From NCBI GenBank assembly GCA_001695595.3, contig MBPM02000095.1:186001-250000 (forward strand): a stretch of DNA of 64,000 nt, in the 5' to 3' direction. Shown here piece by piece: positions 23,788 to 34,529 of the stretch. The first letter of the stretch is position 1. Every line of letters begins with the position of its first letter. This stretch comes from Plasmopara viticola (lineage: Eukaryota; Oomycota; Peronosporomycetes; Peronosporales; Peronosporaceae). The notes under the pieces were generated by a model, which had not been told where the DNA came from, did not search any database, and saw nothing but the letters and a program-made list of their open reading frames with translations. The position numbers were made by a program, and so were the translations under genes.

Positions 23788-25806
23788 CTACTTAGCCTTG
23801 CCATCGTGAGAAAGAGTGCTATCCGTGTCAGACGCACACGCGATGAACATTCGGTACATCAAAAAGATGAGGGCACACAGGAGAAGAAGCAGAAGCAAAA
23901 TGCCGTATGCAGAATCGTCCTCCGTTCCAGTCATTGACCACTTGGGTCCTTGGGCTGCTTTTACGCGATTCCACATAAAATTCCCAACCTTCTCTTTCCA
24001 TGACTCGGCCTCGTGAAAGGTGTCAGGTTGAATATGTTCCTCAAAATTAGAATCCTTGGGGATATAGCAAGTCCGACCTTCGTAGTTGTTGTCGCATAAG
24101 CACAAGCCATTGACACAGTCACCGTGGAAACTGCAGTGCTCGCGGTATACACAAACAACAACGCGGTCAGACGGCGGAAACTTTTCGGAATATCCGCTGG
24201 AAAGCGACTTAAGGTACCGATCGAATGCAATATCAAAAACTGAAAGCTCTGTATCGAGAAATTTTGAAAGTTCCTGTTCCAACGACGGAAAGACGAGATT
24301 AAAACTGCCCCGACGATCGTACTCAGTTATTGCTGTGAAAAGTTTGCGCGCAACATTGGGCGAAAACCAACCAGGGCATGACCAGCACGTAGTGTCCCAT
24401 GCACGATTCTTGTCGCGGCACTTGTCTGAGCAAAAATTACCATCCGTCATCGGGCGGTAAAATTGGTCAAACGGAAGTCGGGCTTGTGGATGAACACCCA
24501 CTAAATTAATTAAGTCATGCAAAAGGCGCTTTTTCATAGCCTCGTCTGTAGCAAGCACGGACTGAGCGCCCTCCATTGACGGATTTGACACCACACGAAC
24601 AAGCCACGGCTTAGATAAATCATCGAACTCGAAGTCAAACCTCCACATATCAAAAAAGCTATCACTCAGATCCGTTGGAGTTTGCCCTTCTTCATTACGT
24701 GCAGCCGATCGCTTCACCTTGGCCTGTTCGCCTTGAAGAAACCCACGACTACTAACCACCGTCTTTGCAATCGCAGCATCCACCTCATCCTGTAAGTGCT
24801 TAGTGTCGATTCCTTGTCTCTGCAAATATTTTTTAACTGCATGCCACGCGTTCGTCCCTTCACGTGTAGCTGACGGAAGCTCATTAAAACTTGCTTGAAG
24901 ATCAGGAAAGTCCCATGGAGCAATGTATTGGTCAAAATTGTAGGTAGATGGATCAGTGTCGACCTTCAGTATGCTTGGGTACTCACCCTTGGCAATTCGT
25001 ATCAATGGACGATCATACACGTAAACTCGCAGCGGGTCGGTGGAAGTTACCACCACATAGAATCCAACACAAAATTTGTGGTTGTCCAATAGCAATGGCT
25101 CGACATATTGGTCGACGACTACCGTCTTTCCTTTAAACGCAGTCGACTGCAGCTTAATCTGCAGATCCTCATCAGTTACAAATACCTCGGCACGAAAAGA
25201 AGGATCTTCTTCACCGGAAGCATGGCTTTCACGTACTAGGAAGCGTTGGCAAACGTGTGGGTCATGCGCGCGCTTTGGCGAGAAGTCCGATTTCTTGCGC
25301 GCCTCAACGAATGCGCTTTTCAGCTGCGATTGGTCACGCGGCAATTCATAGTGATTCGGTAGAAAGTTAAAAAAATATTTAACGTGCGTCTTCTGCCGTG
25401 CTGTCAAATGCTGACTAAGTGCGTCAGGTGACGTGAAATGCTCGGCTCCCGGCAGATGGTTTACCTTTACATTAAACTGATGTGGAAGCTCTAGCTGCAA
25501 AAGCGGCGGCGCAGTGGCGGTGCTCCACACGAGGTCAAACTCAGCGCTATCCGACAGCAGCTTCCCCCAAGAGGATTGGTTGTCAGCGGCATGAAACTGC
25601 GAAATGCCGAGTGCTTCCAGCTGCTGTAACACCGGCTTCAACTTTCGCTGGTAAGTTGCTTCAGGAAGATAGAAGCGCGCTTGCGTTCGATCACTCGCCG
25701 CGGTACGAACTTTGCTGTACGCTATCAGAGCTAGCAGAAGTAGAGGGTCCGATACCATACGTCTAAGAAATTTCACTTTTAAGTTGGAAACTGCACATTT
25801 GTGCAA
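23788..25806 (-). CDS. Membrane-anchored tubulin-tyrosine-ligase-like protein with EGF module (672 aa)
   Basis: Single exon. The first ATG gives a 16-residue lead before MVSDPLLLLALIAY. Starting at that second Met (M17) would give a textbook signal peptide, so the true start is uncertain. Residues about 90-440 resemble the TTL/TTLL ATP-grasp fold: HKFCVGFYVVVTSTDPLRVY near 240-260 and FDDLSKPWLVRVVSNPSME near 395-410 occupy the places of the conserved KFDxRxY..TS..PLR and KPWLLEVN motifs. At these sites the usual Asp, Arg, Glu and Asn are replaced. An EGF-like module follows (about 552-580, six Cys), then a transmembrane helix (634-657) and a short cytoplasmic tail. The predicted topology puts the TTL-like domain outside the cytosol, away from tubulin. 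I infer a non-catalytic or re-purposed surface/lumenal protein. It starts 124 bp downstream of the bL36 stop, on the same strand. Confidence 0.75.
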   Translation of the reverse strand: MHKCAVSNLKVKFLRRMVSDPLLLLALIAYSKVRTAASDRTQARFYLPEATYQRKLKPVLQQLEALGISQFHAADNQSSWGKLLSDSAEFDLVWSTATAPPLLQLELPHQFNVKVNHLPGAEHFTSPDALSQHLTARQKTHVKYFFNFLPNHYELPRDQSQLKSAFVEARKKSDFSPKRAHDPHVCQRFLVRESHASGEEDPSFRAEVFVTDEDLQIKLQSTAFKGKTVVVDQYVEPLLLDNHKFCVGFYVVVTSTDPLRVYVYDRPLIRIAKGEYPSILKVDTDPSTYNFDQYIAPWDFPDLQASFNELPSATREGTNAWHAVKKYLQRQGIDTKHLQDEVDAAIAKTVVSSRGFLQGEQAKVKRSAARNEEGQTPTDLSDSFFDMWRFDFEFDDLSKPWLVRVVSNPSMEGAQSVLATDEAMKKRLLHDLINLVGVHPQARLPFDQFYRPMTDGNFCSDKCRDKNRAWDTTCWSCPGWFSPNVARKLFTAITEYDRRGSFNLVFPSLEQELSKFLDTELSVFDIAFDRYLKSLSSGYSEKFPPSDRVVVCVYREHCSFHGDCVNGLCLCDNNYEGRTCYIPKDSNFEEHIQPDTFHEAESWKEKVGNFMWNRVKAAQGPKWSMTGTEDDSAYGILLLLLLLCALIFLMYRMFIACASDTDSTLSHDGKAK

Positions 25807-25930
25807 AGCTTATCGATTTACAAAAACAACACGTGTCAGGCTGAGAAGCCTTTGAATTGCGAAATGACACTGCTCAAATGTTTATTTTTAGTGAGTAGTA
25901 CTTAAATGGCGAGCCAATGCGATGCCTTCT

Positions 25931-26233
25931 TTAGCACAAATTAGGTATCTCGATAACAGCGTCACGAAAGGCTTTGAAAGGAATGAGACCGGAGTACTGC
26001 ATGTGCTTCAAAACAACCTGAAAACTCGCATTAGGCGTACAGGCGGCGACCGTAGCGCTAATTTGCGGTGCGGAGACCAAGGCGCTTGTGTGAAATCCTT
26101 GGCGCTGCTTGTGTTTGGGATTGCGGTCGCAAGTCACATATACCTTTCCTCTTCGGCGGACAACCTTGCATTCGTCGCACATGCGCTTCACAGAGGAGCG
26201 TACCTTCATGGTTGGTCCACAAATGAATATCAT
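25931..26233 (-). CDS. Ribosomal protein bL36, mitochondrial type, with C-terminal extension
   Basis: The 100-codon frame contains a complete bL36 core from the second Met (M9, 26,209): [14 protein letters not shown] then a basic strand, C27+ and PKHKQRQG. The zinc ligands C-x2-C-x12-C-x4-H are all present. bL36 is a 37-38 residue protein of the bacterial-type large subunit, near the peptidyl-transferase region, so a nuclear copy is expected to serve the mitochondrial ribosome. Two things are odd. There is no proper targeting presequence, only MIFICGPT before the core, which may be untranslated. About 50 residues also follow the normal end. The extension is low in motifs and contains one Leu/Phe-rich stretch. 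Either Met could be the start. It could also be a transcript whose 3' part is spliced differently. Confidence 0.82.
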   Translation of the reverse strand: MIFICGPTMKVRSSVKRMCDECKVVRRRGKVYVTCDRNPKHKQRQGFHTSALVSAPQISATVAACTPNASFQVVLKHMQYSGLIPFKAFRDAVIEIPNLC

Positions 26234-27299
26234 CAGTGAAATAAATATACTTTTCTCGTAGGCAACCTTTCGGTATTTAAACCGGTTTAAGATTTTCTGC
26301 CTAAATTACAGATTGCGTATAAGAAATTATAGGTTCAAATCATCAAATATTGTATCAAATAAAATAGCCTCACAACAACAAATTGCACGTCGATCCCTAA
26401 AAATCAAATTGTTTAGTAGCCGTTCCCGTTTTTTTGTAATTTTTTACTGGCGCGGTGCTATGTGATTCCATCACACCTGGTGACACTTTGTAATAAATCC
26501 TATGCAATATGCCTAACCCGATGTGGATACCCATTTCTGTCGGGCACATACTTCACACTACTTAAAAGACTTGCTGGCTTCGATGGGTTTAAATAGGCAG
26601 CTGAAGTTGCAGCGCTCCGGGCTACCAAGTAGCTAGAACGCTTCAAGTTCGAGCCCTACACGCAAATTCTACCGATTGTGTGGCTTGAGAGGACAGTCGC
26701 TCTATCCGAAATCAAAAAGTACCTCATTGGATACACAAAATAAATAAATAAAACGCTCAAGTCGAAGAGCAATTACACCCAAAAAGTGTAAGTGCTTTGC
26801 CAAAATTGAAAGTGGGCTGGCCGCTATACTTAACAAAAAAGTAAGTATCGCGCGATGACGAGCAAAGGCTGTGCGCAAAAGCTCAAGATAATCTGGAAAT
26901 TGGGCTTATAGCTAAACAAAAACCCATGAGACACACAGCCGAGAGTGACAGTCATCTCAAAGTTTCGCCCGCAATTGCGCTTCCTTGCCTGCAAGCAAAG
27001 AAGGCATGAGCTTCAAGACACGCATACATGTTAAGGGAGCTGACGAAGGGGCCACTATCAAAACCAAGGGGACTATTTTTGCGAATGCACCAACAGTAGG
27101 CCGTCTTCGCATCCAACTAACTTAGCTAAAATTGTAGCGCCCGTGGACTCGATACACAACTGGCTTAAGCGTTCTCGAGAGAAGCAACATCCGCTTCTTT
27201 GGCTCTAAAATTTTTCGTCTTGTCAAGCACTCTCAAAAGTGAATGGCAAAAGTTGCACCCTCAAAGGCAAGAAAAACTGGCCAACAGAAGCAATAAGGC
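26234..27299. other. Intergenic, no gene seen
   Basis: AT-rich sequence with frequent stops in all frames. A gttcgagccc stretch near 26,650 recalls a tRNA T-arm, but there is no A-box and no acceptor stem around it. Nothing else is recognisable. Confidence 0.5.
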
Positions 27300-27883
27300 G
27301 TCTTTCAGGAAGAGAACAAAGTCCTTATGTTGGCAGTCGACATGGAAAATTGTCGTCGAGAATGTTTTAGCATTCGAAGTAGGACCATCTACAAGAGACT
27401 AGCTGTACAAGCTAGTGTGCAAGGGTGTGAAATAATATTTCAAGTCTCAATTAGCAAAATCTTGCGCACCAGCGAGCGATTGTCATCCGTGGAAATACTC
27501 TGGCGGATGATCGACGAGAGATCAACGTTGTTAAGTCATTTTCGGTTGGTCTGGCGAGTAAGAGGGTTTAAGGATCGAAAGGTGTACATAACGATTGTCC
27601 TTGACTTGAGTAAGAATGACTTGCTCCCAAGCTAGCCATGCCAAGAATAAAACGAGACCTGAAGGGCGAATCCATTAATAAGAGCCGCCTAACTTTATGC
27701 AGCAGGGGTTGAGTAAGTGATAGTCGTGCCCCTATGGTTTGTACGGCTTCTTAAGAAAGAGGCGTAAAACGCACCGAGCGGGACTGATCTATCGATGAAG
27801 TTTAGCTTGGTGACATCTTCAGAATTGTCGTAAGCAAATTACTATGTTCCGTTGTACTGCTGGAAATGCTAGATATAGCGACC

Positions 27884-27963
27884 CCAATGCGGGTAATGTA
27901 GCCCAACATAGTGCCACCAACTGCGGGAGATGTAGCCCAACAGAGTGCTACCAACTGCGGGTA
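27884..27963. repeat. 34-bp short tandem repeat, about 2.3 copies
   Basis: The block gcggg(t/a)(a/g)atgtagcccaac recurs at 27,889 and 27,923, and a third partial start lies at 27,957, giving a period of 34 bp. It lies inside the old gypsy relic and has no visible function. Confidence 0.7.
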
Positions 27964-29258
27964 TTAATGCCTGCAAGCGGGCTACGACTGACAGCAATAC
28001 ATAGTGAATAACACAAGCCTCAGGTGATTAACGAAGTACCACCTAAGATGAAAAAACATACATTTGCCTAAGAATGGAGCTGCAATACGGAGTCGATGCT
28101 TGGGCTTTATAAATCACCATGTGATTGACATAGACCTCATCCACAGAAATAGTCGATATTTTAATTGATCGTTGTGTCACGGTGGGCATTTGAAGGCGCT
28201 ATTAGGGGTGTCAAAGTTACTAAATCTCAAAGATTTCGGTGTAACTCAGTTCTTGTTAAAGCCGGTAATACCTCAAAGATGGTGTTGGTAATGTGAACTG
28301 CTCTTAGAGATGTAAATACAGCATCCGGCTCGAACAAAAATGTCTTTTATCAGCCTAATAGGCATCGCACGTTACGCCTTGGCTCAGAGATCCTGCAAAG
28401 TCCATAGACATTAAATTTCTTACCAAATAGAATGGCTATGCCAGACACGCGAGCAGTGTGAGCTCATTGATGCACCGTCCATCCAAACGGCAAATAGCGG
28501 CGTGATGTGAACTCAAAACCTACCAACTCTTTGTGCTCAAAAAAATGGAAAGTGATGAGAAATGTATGTCGGAAATATGCTGAACAGTGCAATGGTATAT
28601 GACAGAACAAATTTGTATGGTAAATTGTACATTAAATGTAGCAGATGGATGGTATATAGTATTTTGAATGTGGTAGATGGCTGATGGCCTGAGCTCTTTA
28701 TCGTCGTTACTACGCCTAGCGGTATGCTATGGATGTAAGTGGTGATTCCACAAGCTCTATATAGCGCATCGGCGAAATTTGATCATGTGAACTTAATATG
28801 ATTGTTACAGCTTTTTCACCCAGACATAGTGCAACGATTTAGGAGATCAGTCGGCTCTAAAGGCCGATTTGAACCAAAAACAAAATGTCTAATGTCATGA
28901 GGACGAACGAACCAACTTACAACATCGACAAATGTCTCTTAACGGCGAAGAAGATTTAAGTCCTTAAAATGCTTGATAAGACTTATGGGGCTAGAACAGA
29001 CACCCACTCAGCCCCTTTTAGCATTGTTTAACAGCTAGAATTAGATAAAAAAAAATTGAAGCTTGCATCATGCCAATTTAATGGCTTGGAGTTTTAGGGC
29101 AATAAAGTATCTTATTAAAAAAAGGTCCCAAAATGGGCTCACATCGCCCCAATGTGCAGTGATGAACAAGTTCAAAGCTGCTGAGGTTGTTTGCTGTTAA
29201 TTGATACGTTCGTCACGAAGGAAGAGGTCGAAGAAATGAGCTAATTTCGTCATTAAAG

Positions 29259-29480
29259 AGCCGGTGTGAGCGATTTTAGAGCTGGTCAGGTTCTTCGCTA
29301 TTTGGTGCTAGCAGATGCTAAAAGGTGCCATATAAGTTGCTTGTCTTTGTGAATTATTAGCAACGCGATATGAGGAAAAAGCTTGCTGAGTATTTCACAT
29401 GACCTTGGCATAGCATTTCGCTCTCAAATCTACATAGTAATGCAGCAGCGCAGTGTCAAGTCCGCTAAAAAGTACTCATT
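29259..29480. repeat. Dispersed repeat copy (relative at about 47,400-47,640)
   Basis: The two segments share ordered blocks: ggtcaggtt-like, ttggt.cta/ttaa..cagatgcttag/taaa(a)ggtgccat, aagcttg, and actcatt(a/g)ga(c/t)ggta(a/g)acc. They are diverged by point changes and small indels. Both lie near gypsy relics, so they may be a non-coding or highly decayed part of the same element family. Confidence 0.45.
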
Positions 29481-30739
29481 AGACGGTAAACCGAACGTTT
29501 TGTATATCGCGGGTAAATATTTGATAGGGATCCATACCTCGGTGAATGCTGTTTAAGATAAGATGCTGAAGAGAATTGTTAAGAGGTTTCACATGTGCAA
29601 ATTTTCTGTTTAGTACCGCGTATGATCTGTTGATGCTTTTCAATCAGCTATTCAAAGCTCGCAAATAGTGCCTTTGGTTTTTTTTAATAAAGGTAAGTGA
29701 GTGGCTTATAGCGAAAAAAGAGGGCTCCCTCTCTTTTTTTTCGAGGAAGGACGTATTACTTAAAAACACACCCAGTTGAACGCTGTGTGGTGTTTTGAAG
29801 TACTGCTAGATGGCTACCAACAATGTCGAATGGGAAAGAACGATATATCCTTCACTGTAAACAGCACGTCTAGCAGTATGCTGAGGGATGAATCAATGAT
29901 GCCACGAGAGTTAATAGTCTTCTTGGTGACGCCCAATCGCCTGGTCACACAATTCCTACAATCATCACGGACTTCCATCAGACATATTCTGACGACATAT
30001 GAGCCTACCGCTTATAAGTAGGTTCGTCCGTCTGGATAACCATGAAGACCTATAAAGGCAAGTTGTTGAGGTCATGAACGCTAAACTAACACTACATTTG
30101 TGGAGGGGGTTAAACATTTAAGCCTAGCGGCCATGGGTCTGGGGCTGACTCCAGCAGAGTGACATCCGGCTCGACTTAAACTAATCCACATTTCCGAAAT
30201 GATCTATCGAAGAAGTTAGACCCAGTTACTCATTTGAACAAATACAGTGCTAATTGCGCGGGTCTCATAGAGGCCTTTGCGGTCGGACTATCTACCTCTA
30301 AGCACGGTAGCAAATACGCCCCACTCGGCATTTAAAAAGAATGGCGATACACATTTATGAACGCGGAGTTAATCTTTTGTGCTTGATAAAAGCTCAAAAA
30401 CTTAATCTCTTGCCGATATTATTTGGCGCAGGCCAGATTACAAGACTATTTTATGAGCAAGACTTGAAGACCTATGGATATACGGATTCGTATGGCATAT
30501 TTTTCGAAAGCAAAACTCAATTCCCTAATGCTACTCCAGGAGAAATATGATGAAGTCAAAGGCGGACCCTTCGTAGTTGCATCGCTAAGAGTGAGTAGAC
30601 AGTCTGTCTTATTCGAAGTAGTCTAAGCCGAGTCGTTTTATGGACGATAACAACGTAAAGTATGGTATACGCCTAGAGGGACATGATGCTCGAAAAAGAG
30701 GTCATTTGGGCCACGTGAACGTGTTTTCTCAATCATTAC

Positions 30740-31280
30740 AACAAAAAAGGGTTCCAAATGCATAAGTGGGTGGACAGGTATGTGAGGCTTGCAAAAAAAT
30801 GAAATCAAAGGCTCAAACGTCGGTTCCCTTAGAGACTTCTAAATCGGCGTATCGTTGAAAGCCTTGAGCCTCGACTTTGTCTTTCCGAGAGTTAATTGAA
30901 ATACGAGTGCTATGTGACGCCCATGCAAGATGATGCATTTGGCATCTGTTCAAAATTACTTAATTGACAAGCAAGCAGTGTGGATACAATATTTAAGTGC
31001 ATGGCTTTCCAAACACAATGGTGTCGAATATGGACTTTAGTATACCGTAAATCTCGGCAAACGCCGTTTCAAGTTCTGGGAACACGTTTGCTGATGTCTC
31101 AGCGGACAATCCAAAGACGATTTGCCCAGCAAAACGGGTCAGGCTTGAACACTGTGTAGTATGTACGCTATGGCACCGCAATCGTGGACTGATCAGCATT
31201 CTGTGGTTAAATTTTCACAAAGAATGTACAATGAACATATCTGCGGGCTTGAATCTTTTTGATACACATAATCTTGGACG
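30740..31280 (+). pseudogene. Ty3/gypsy integrase fragment
   Basis: Pieces of the integrase HHCC finger and catalytic core can be read only by changing frame several times, with in-frame stops. The Asp of the catalytic core falls in SNMDFSIP and the ADHPQT-like block reads ADNPKT. It is non-functional, and its order and direction agree with the protease trace 3 kb upstream. Confidence 0.6.
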
Positions 31281-31400
31281 CTAAGTTTCCCGAAGCAGGA
31301 ATGCTTCTTGATAAAAGTAGAAGAGGCTCGAAAAACCTCTTTTCGATGCCTCGAATGTATGACTAGCGATTTAGCGAAAGTGATTCTCAAAATATGAAAT

Positions 31401-34054
31401 CTCGATTCATTGTAATTTGCCAGAAAAGGAATAAAACTTTTTCACCTATGCGATACAATAAGAAGTGGACAAGCACGAAAAAGGGAACTGATAAAGCTTT
31501 CAATATAGAATCTTGCTGCTTGTAAGATTGGATGGTGACAATGGTCGAAGATTGAGCTTTGGTAAGCTAGCTTTATGGTGTTATAAGGCTTAGAGATAGT
31601 ACAGCAAGGAGTAAGAGCACCTTGACTATGTAGATATTTTTTGACACCAATACGACGCCCTGCACAATAAGTCTTTTGTAGCTGTACGATGACTAACGGC
31701 CGATGAAATCAAAGCACAGGGATGCCGATCGTTGTCCTTACAAACCAAGCTTATTTTCGGCACACCGAATTTCTTATAGAGGATGACTAAATTTTCGACT
31801 TCCCTTGTCTATTTTCTGATCTCGATAGATTAGCAAGTCACCGTCCCACTTTGCACGTCTGAAGCTATGTGCGTCCGTTGCCATGTATTTCAGCGATTCA
31901 TTATCCAAATAATTTTCGAATACTGCGGACCTTCCACCCTTCTTGCTACGCCTTTCATTAGTCTATGTGGCATCCTCTTTAAACGGCCTTTGCCAAACTT
32001 GTCGAATCGAATATTTCTATTTTCACATGTGCTCTGTTCAGCTAGATTCATTGTCATTTAATTACATGCAGCGGTAGAATAGCTTGGTACCACATCTTGG
32101 CGCCAAACTGCCTCACTAAGCGATGTAAATATTTTAACATCACGACGTTTACTATCTCTACACCCCAAAAACGCTAAAAGAAAAACTCAAAAGTTAAGCT
32201 CTAAGCTCGGTATCGTTCAGCTTCACACGCATCAAAAATTCATTGCCTTTCATTAGGCGGTACTGGCACGGCGCTTTCAGAGTTATGATGTTTTACTTCA
32301 GGTGCGAATTTGGAGTTAAGTAAGTCACTGTATCAATATACACGCTTTGCTTTATGTGATATACATCTTTTAATAGGTCTGAAGCGATGTCTCTTCAAGT
32401 CTTGTCAGCGAGATTTCTCTAACATGAGCCATTTTCGAAAGCGTTTCGCCATTTTTTCTACGCTCCCGACTGATCTTTAACGTCTACATCGAGGCAATAC
32501 TTTTTTCTTTTACGCGCCGTGAGGTTCAATCTATACTTAATCCAGGAATGCTGTGGAGGAAGACTTTAAAGTGGTGAACAATTTATTAAATTCAAGCTCA
32601 GTGGTCATCACCCGTGTTATCAAAGCTATCCATCGTACTCTCGTGTTTGTATATCTTTACACCCGGTGGATGGCAAGCACACTGACAAGTAAGTCAACGA
32701 AAAAGACATGTTCCAAGACATCGCGAAAACGTGGACTGGACCAATCGACTCCAGCGTGACTGCTTTACAAAGGGGCAGCGTACAGCCTACATCTATTTGC
32801 CAATCGGACACCCACTTCATACATCACGCACAACAATCTACCGTTGCTAAGCAAAATTTTGATGCGAACAGACATGTTCGTGAAATACATTACAGCCTTC
32901 AGGTCATTATCATCAAAATTTAAATTTGAAAAGCTCGAATTTTGGCACGAGATTTCTCTCGCGCGCGTTATATAGGGTTCGTACGACCCACCATCGACTG
33001 CCTCGTTACACAGCTTCAAAATCCGTTGAGAGCAGCCTTGCAGGGCATCTATTGTCGTATCAGAAACGCTAAAACGCCCATAGCTGGATGTCACTATTTA
33101 TAGCACTTTGACAGCTCACTACATTCGGTCGCCGGCCAAGTTTCCATTCTCGATTTGTTGCCGTAAACAGGGAAGTCGCCGCTATCACTTTTTCGGCCAT
33201 CATCATCGCTGATGACGCCAAGGCTGTTCCACTTGTGGTTGTCATGTCATAATTGTCTTCGCTCGGGCTTCCAGGTCGAGATTGGCTTCCTTCTAATTTG
33301 CAGGGGCTGTTTTTTCTGTATGATTTAATGTGCTCACTTCGGTTACATCGTCCAGTTACGGTACGGAGGTAATAAAATGGATCCTCTCTTTATACAAAAG
33401 CGTGAAAATTTCAAATGAATAGTAACATGGTTTCTGGTTCAGGTTGGCTTAGAAGCAGGATAACTCAAGTCTTCTTGGATACAATCATAAGGCACAGCTT
33501 ATTTAGGCTGCTTATAGTGGCGGGACTATTTATCGCAATCCAAAAAGTATTAAATTAGCCAAATTTGCTTTTTATGATCTGGGACTTAATCTCAATTATT
33601 GAAGACTATGATGCTTTCTCATGTGTCGGGTTAGATCAAATAGCGAAAACTTCTTGCCCTTGAAAGAAACACGTAAGGAAATGTTCGGACGAAGTGTCGT
33701 CCGGGACGGGGGGGGGGGGTGACCTTGACCTGTTCACTAGCCATTATCCATCGCAGATCTATATGTATAGTTCCACATCGGTCCCCCCATAAAAGAGAGT
33801 ATGAGACGTCTTGTCGTTCACTAAGACTATAGGATAGCAGTGAGAACTACTTTGAAAATGAAGCAGGAACAAAGCATTTCTGGATCGCGCAAGTATCTGG
33901 TGTGCCTGTGGTGGAACATGTTTTGGCCTCCACAGGTATCGTACGCTACATACACAACAAATGAAGTTCGATTAGAGTTGAGCTTGACCGGGCGGCTTGA
34001 TTGTCGCTGAATAACATACTCACTTTTAGAGTCAGTAAAATGTAGTGCTCTTGC
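31401..34054. other. Gene-free tract, no confident repeat identity
   Basis: No frame has recognisable homology. The longest is a 109-codon reverse frame at 32,765-33,094 without motifs. A run of 12 G (33,708-33,719) sits just after a perfect 6-bp stem-loop (ggacga-agtg-tcgtcc at 33,687-33,702). The 5' LTR expected for the element that follows was searched for here by its TGTGACGTAA start and not found. Confidence 0.45.
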
Positions 34055-34529
34055 CTTTTTTTGCTTCTGAAAGCACAAATATCTAACTTCCAGTAAAGTT
34101 ACTCACTTGGCTCTGCTTGATCCACATTTATTACTACTGGGCTATTTTGTTCGGCTTCGTTGTAGCGAAAAAAGGAAAGGTTTGTGAGCTCACAAGCCCG
34201 TTCATATTTCACCAAGTTTTTAACAAGCCATAAAAGGAGCTCGACAAGCTCCGAAAAAACTTGTAGTTCTTAACGGTAAAATAGCTGAAGCTTGTCCAGC
34301 TAATCCGAGCTGAATTTCCGGATGGTAAGGACTCAGATGCCAGAAATGTAGTGCACGACCTCACTGAAAGCCTAAAGCGCCGTGTTCAGCGAGCTCAAGA
34401 CTTTTCGGAAGAATCATTAGACCGCTCCATTTAGTCATGCAAAAAAAGCGCAGAGTGTAAGACAAAATCTAACCAGTTTCGTTTTAATCGTGAGATTCTA
34501 TTAAGATCTGGTAGATTATACAAAGACCG

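Larger units (their letters stand above)
27300..31400 (+). mobile_element. Old Ty3/gypsy retrotransposon relic (protease and integrase traces)
   Basis: Forward-strand traces in the order expected of gypsy pol. At about 27,480-27,690 a stop-interrupted peptide (VLDLSKNDLL..LAMPRI) matches the aspartic-protease C-terminal block of Ty3/gypsy polyproteins. At 30,740-31,280 integrase pieces appear in shifting frames: a zinc-finger portion, CEACKKMKS, then LSLDFVF, then HGFPNTMVSNMDFSIP, then ADNPKT. I could not place the reverse transcriptase between them with confidence, and I could not find LTRs. The relic is a different lineage from the chromovirus copies at 34-39 and 55-61 kb. Confidence 0.55.

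Noticed and set aside
26600..26690. Possible tRNA gene (gttcgagccc)
   Set aside because: Only a T-arm-like string is present. No A-box, anticodon arm or paired acceptor stem could be built.
28620..28700. LTR-like string (gtagatggctgatggcc)
   Set aside because: The match to the chromovirus LTR is limited to a few bases and has no flanking LTR sequence.
32765..33094. 109-codon reverse frame as a gene
   Set aside because: No recognisable domain, surrounded by decayed repeats, and of ordinary length for chance in this tract.
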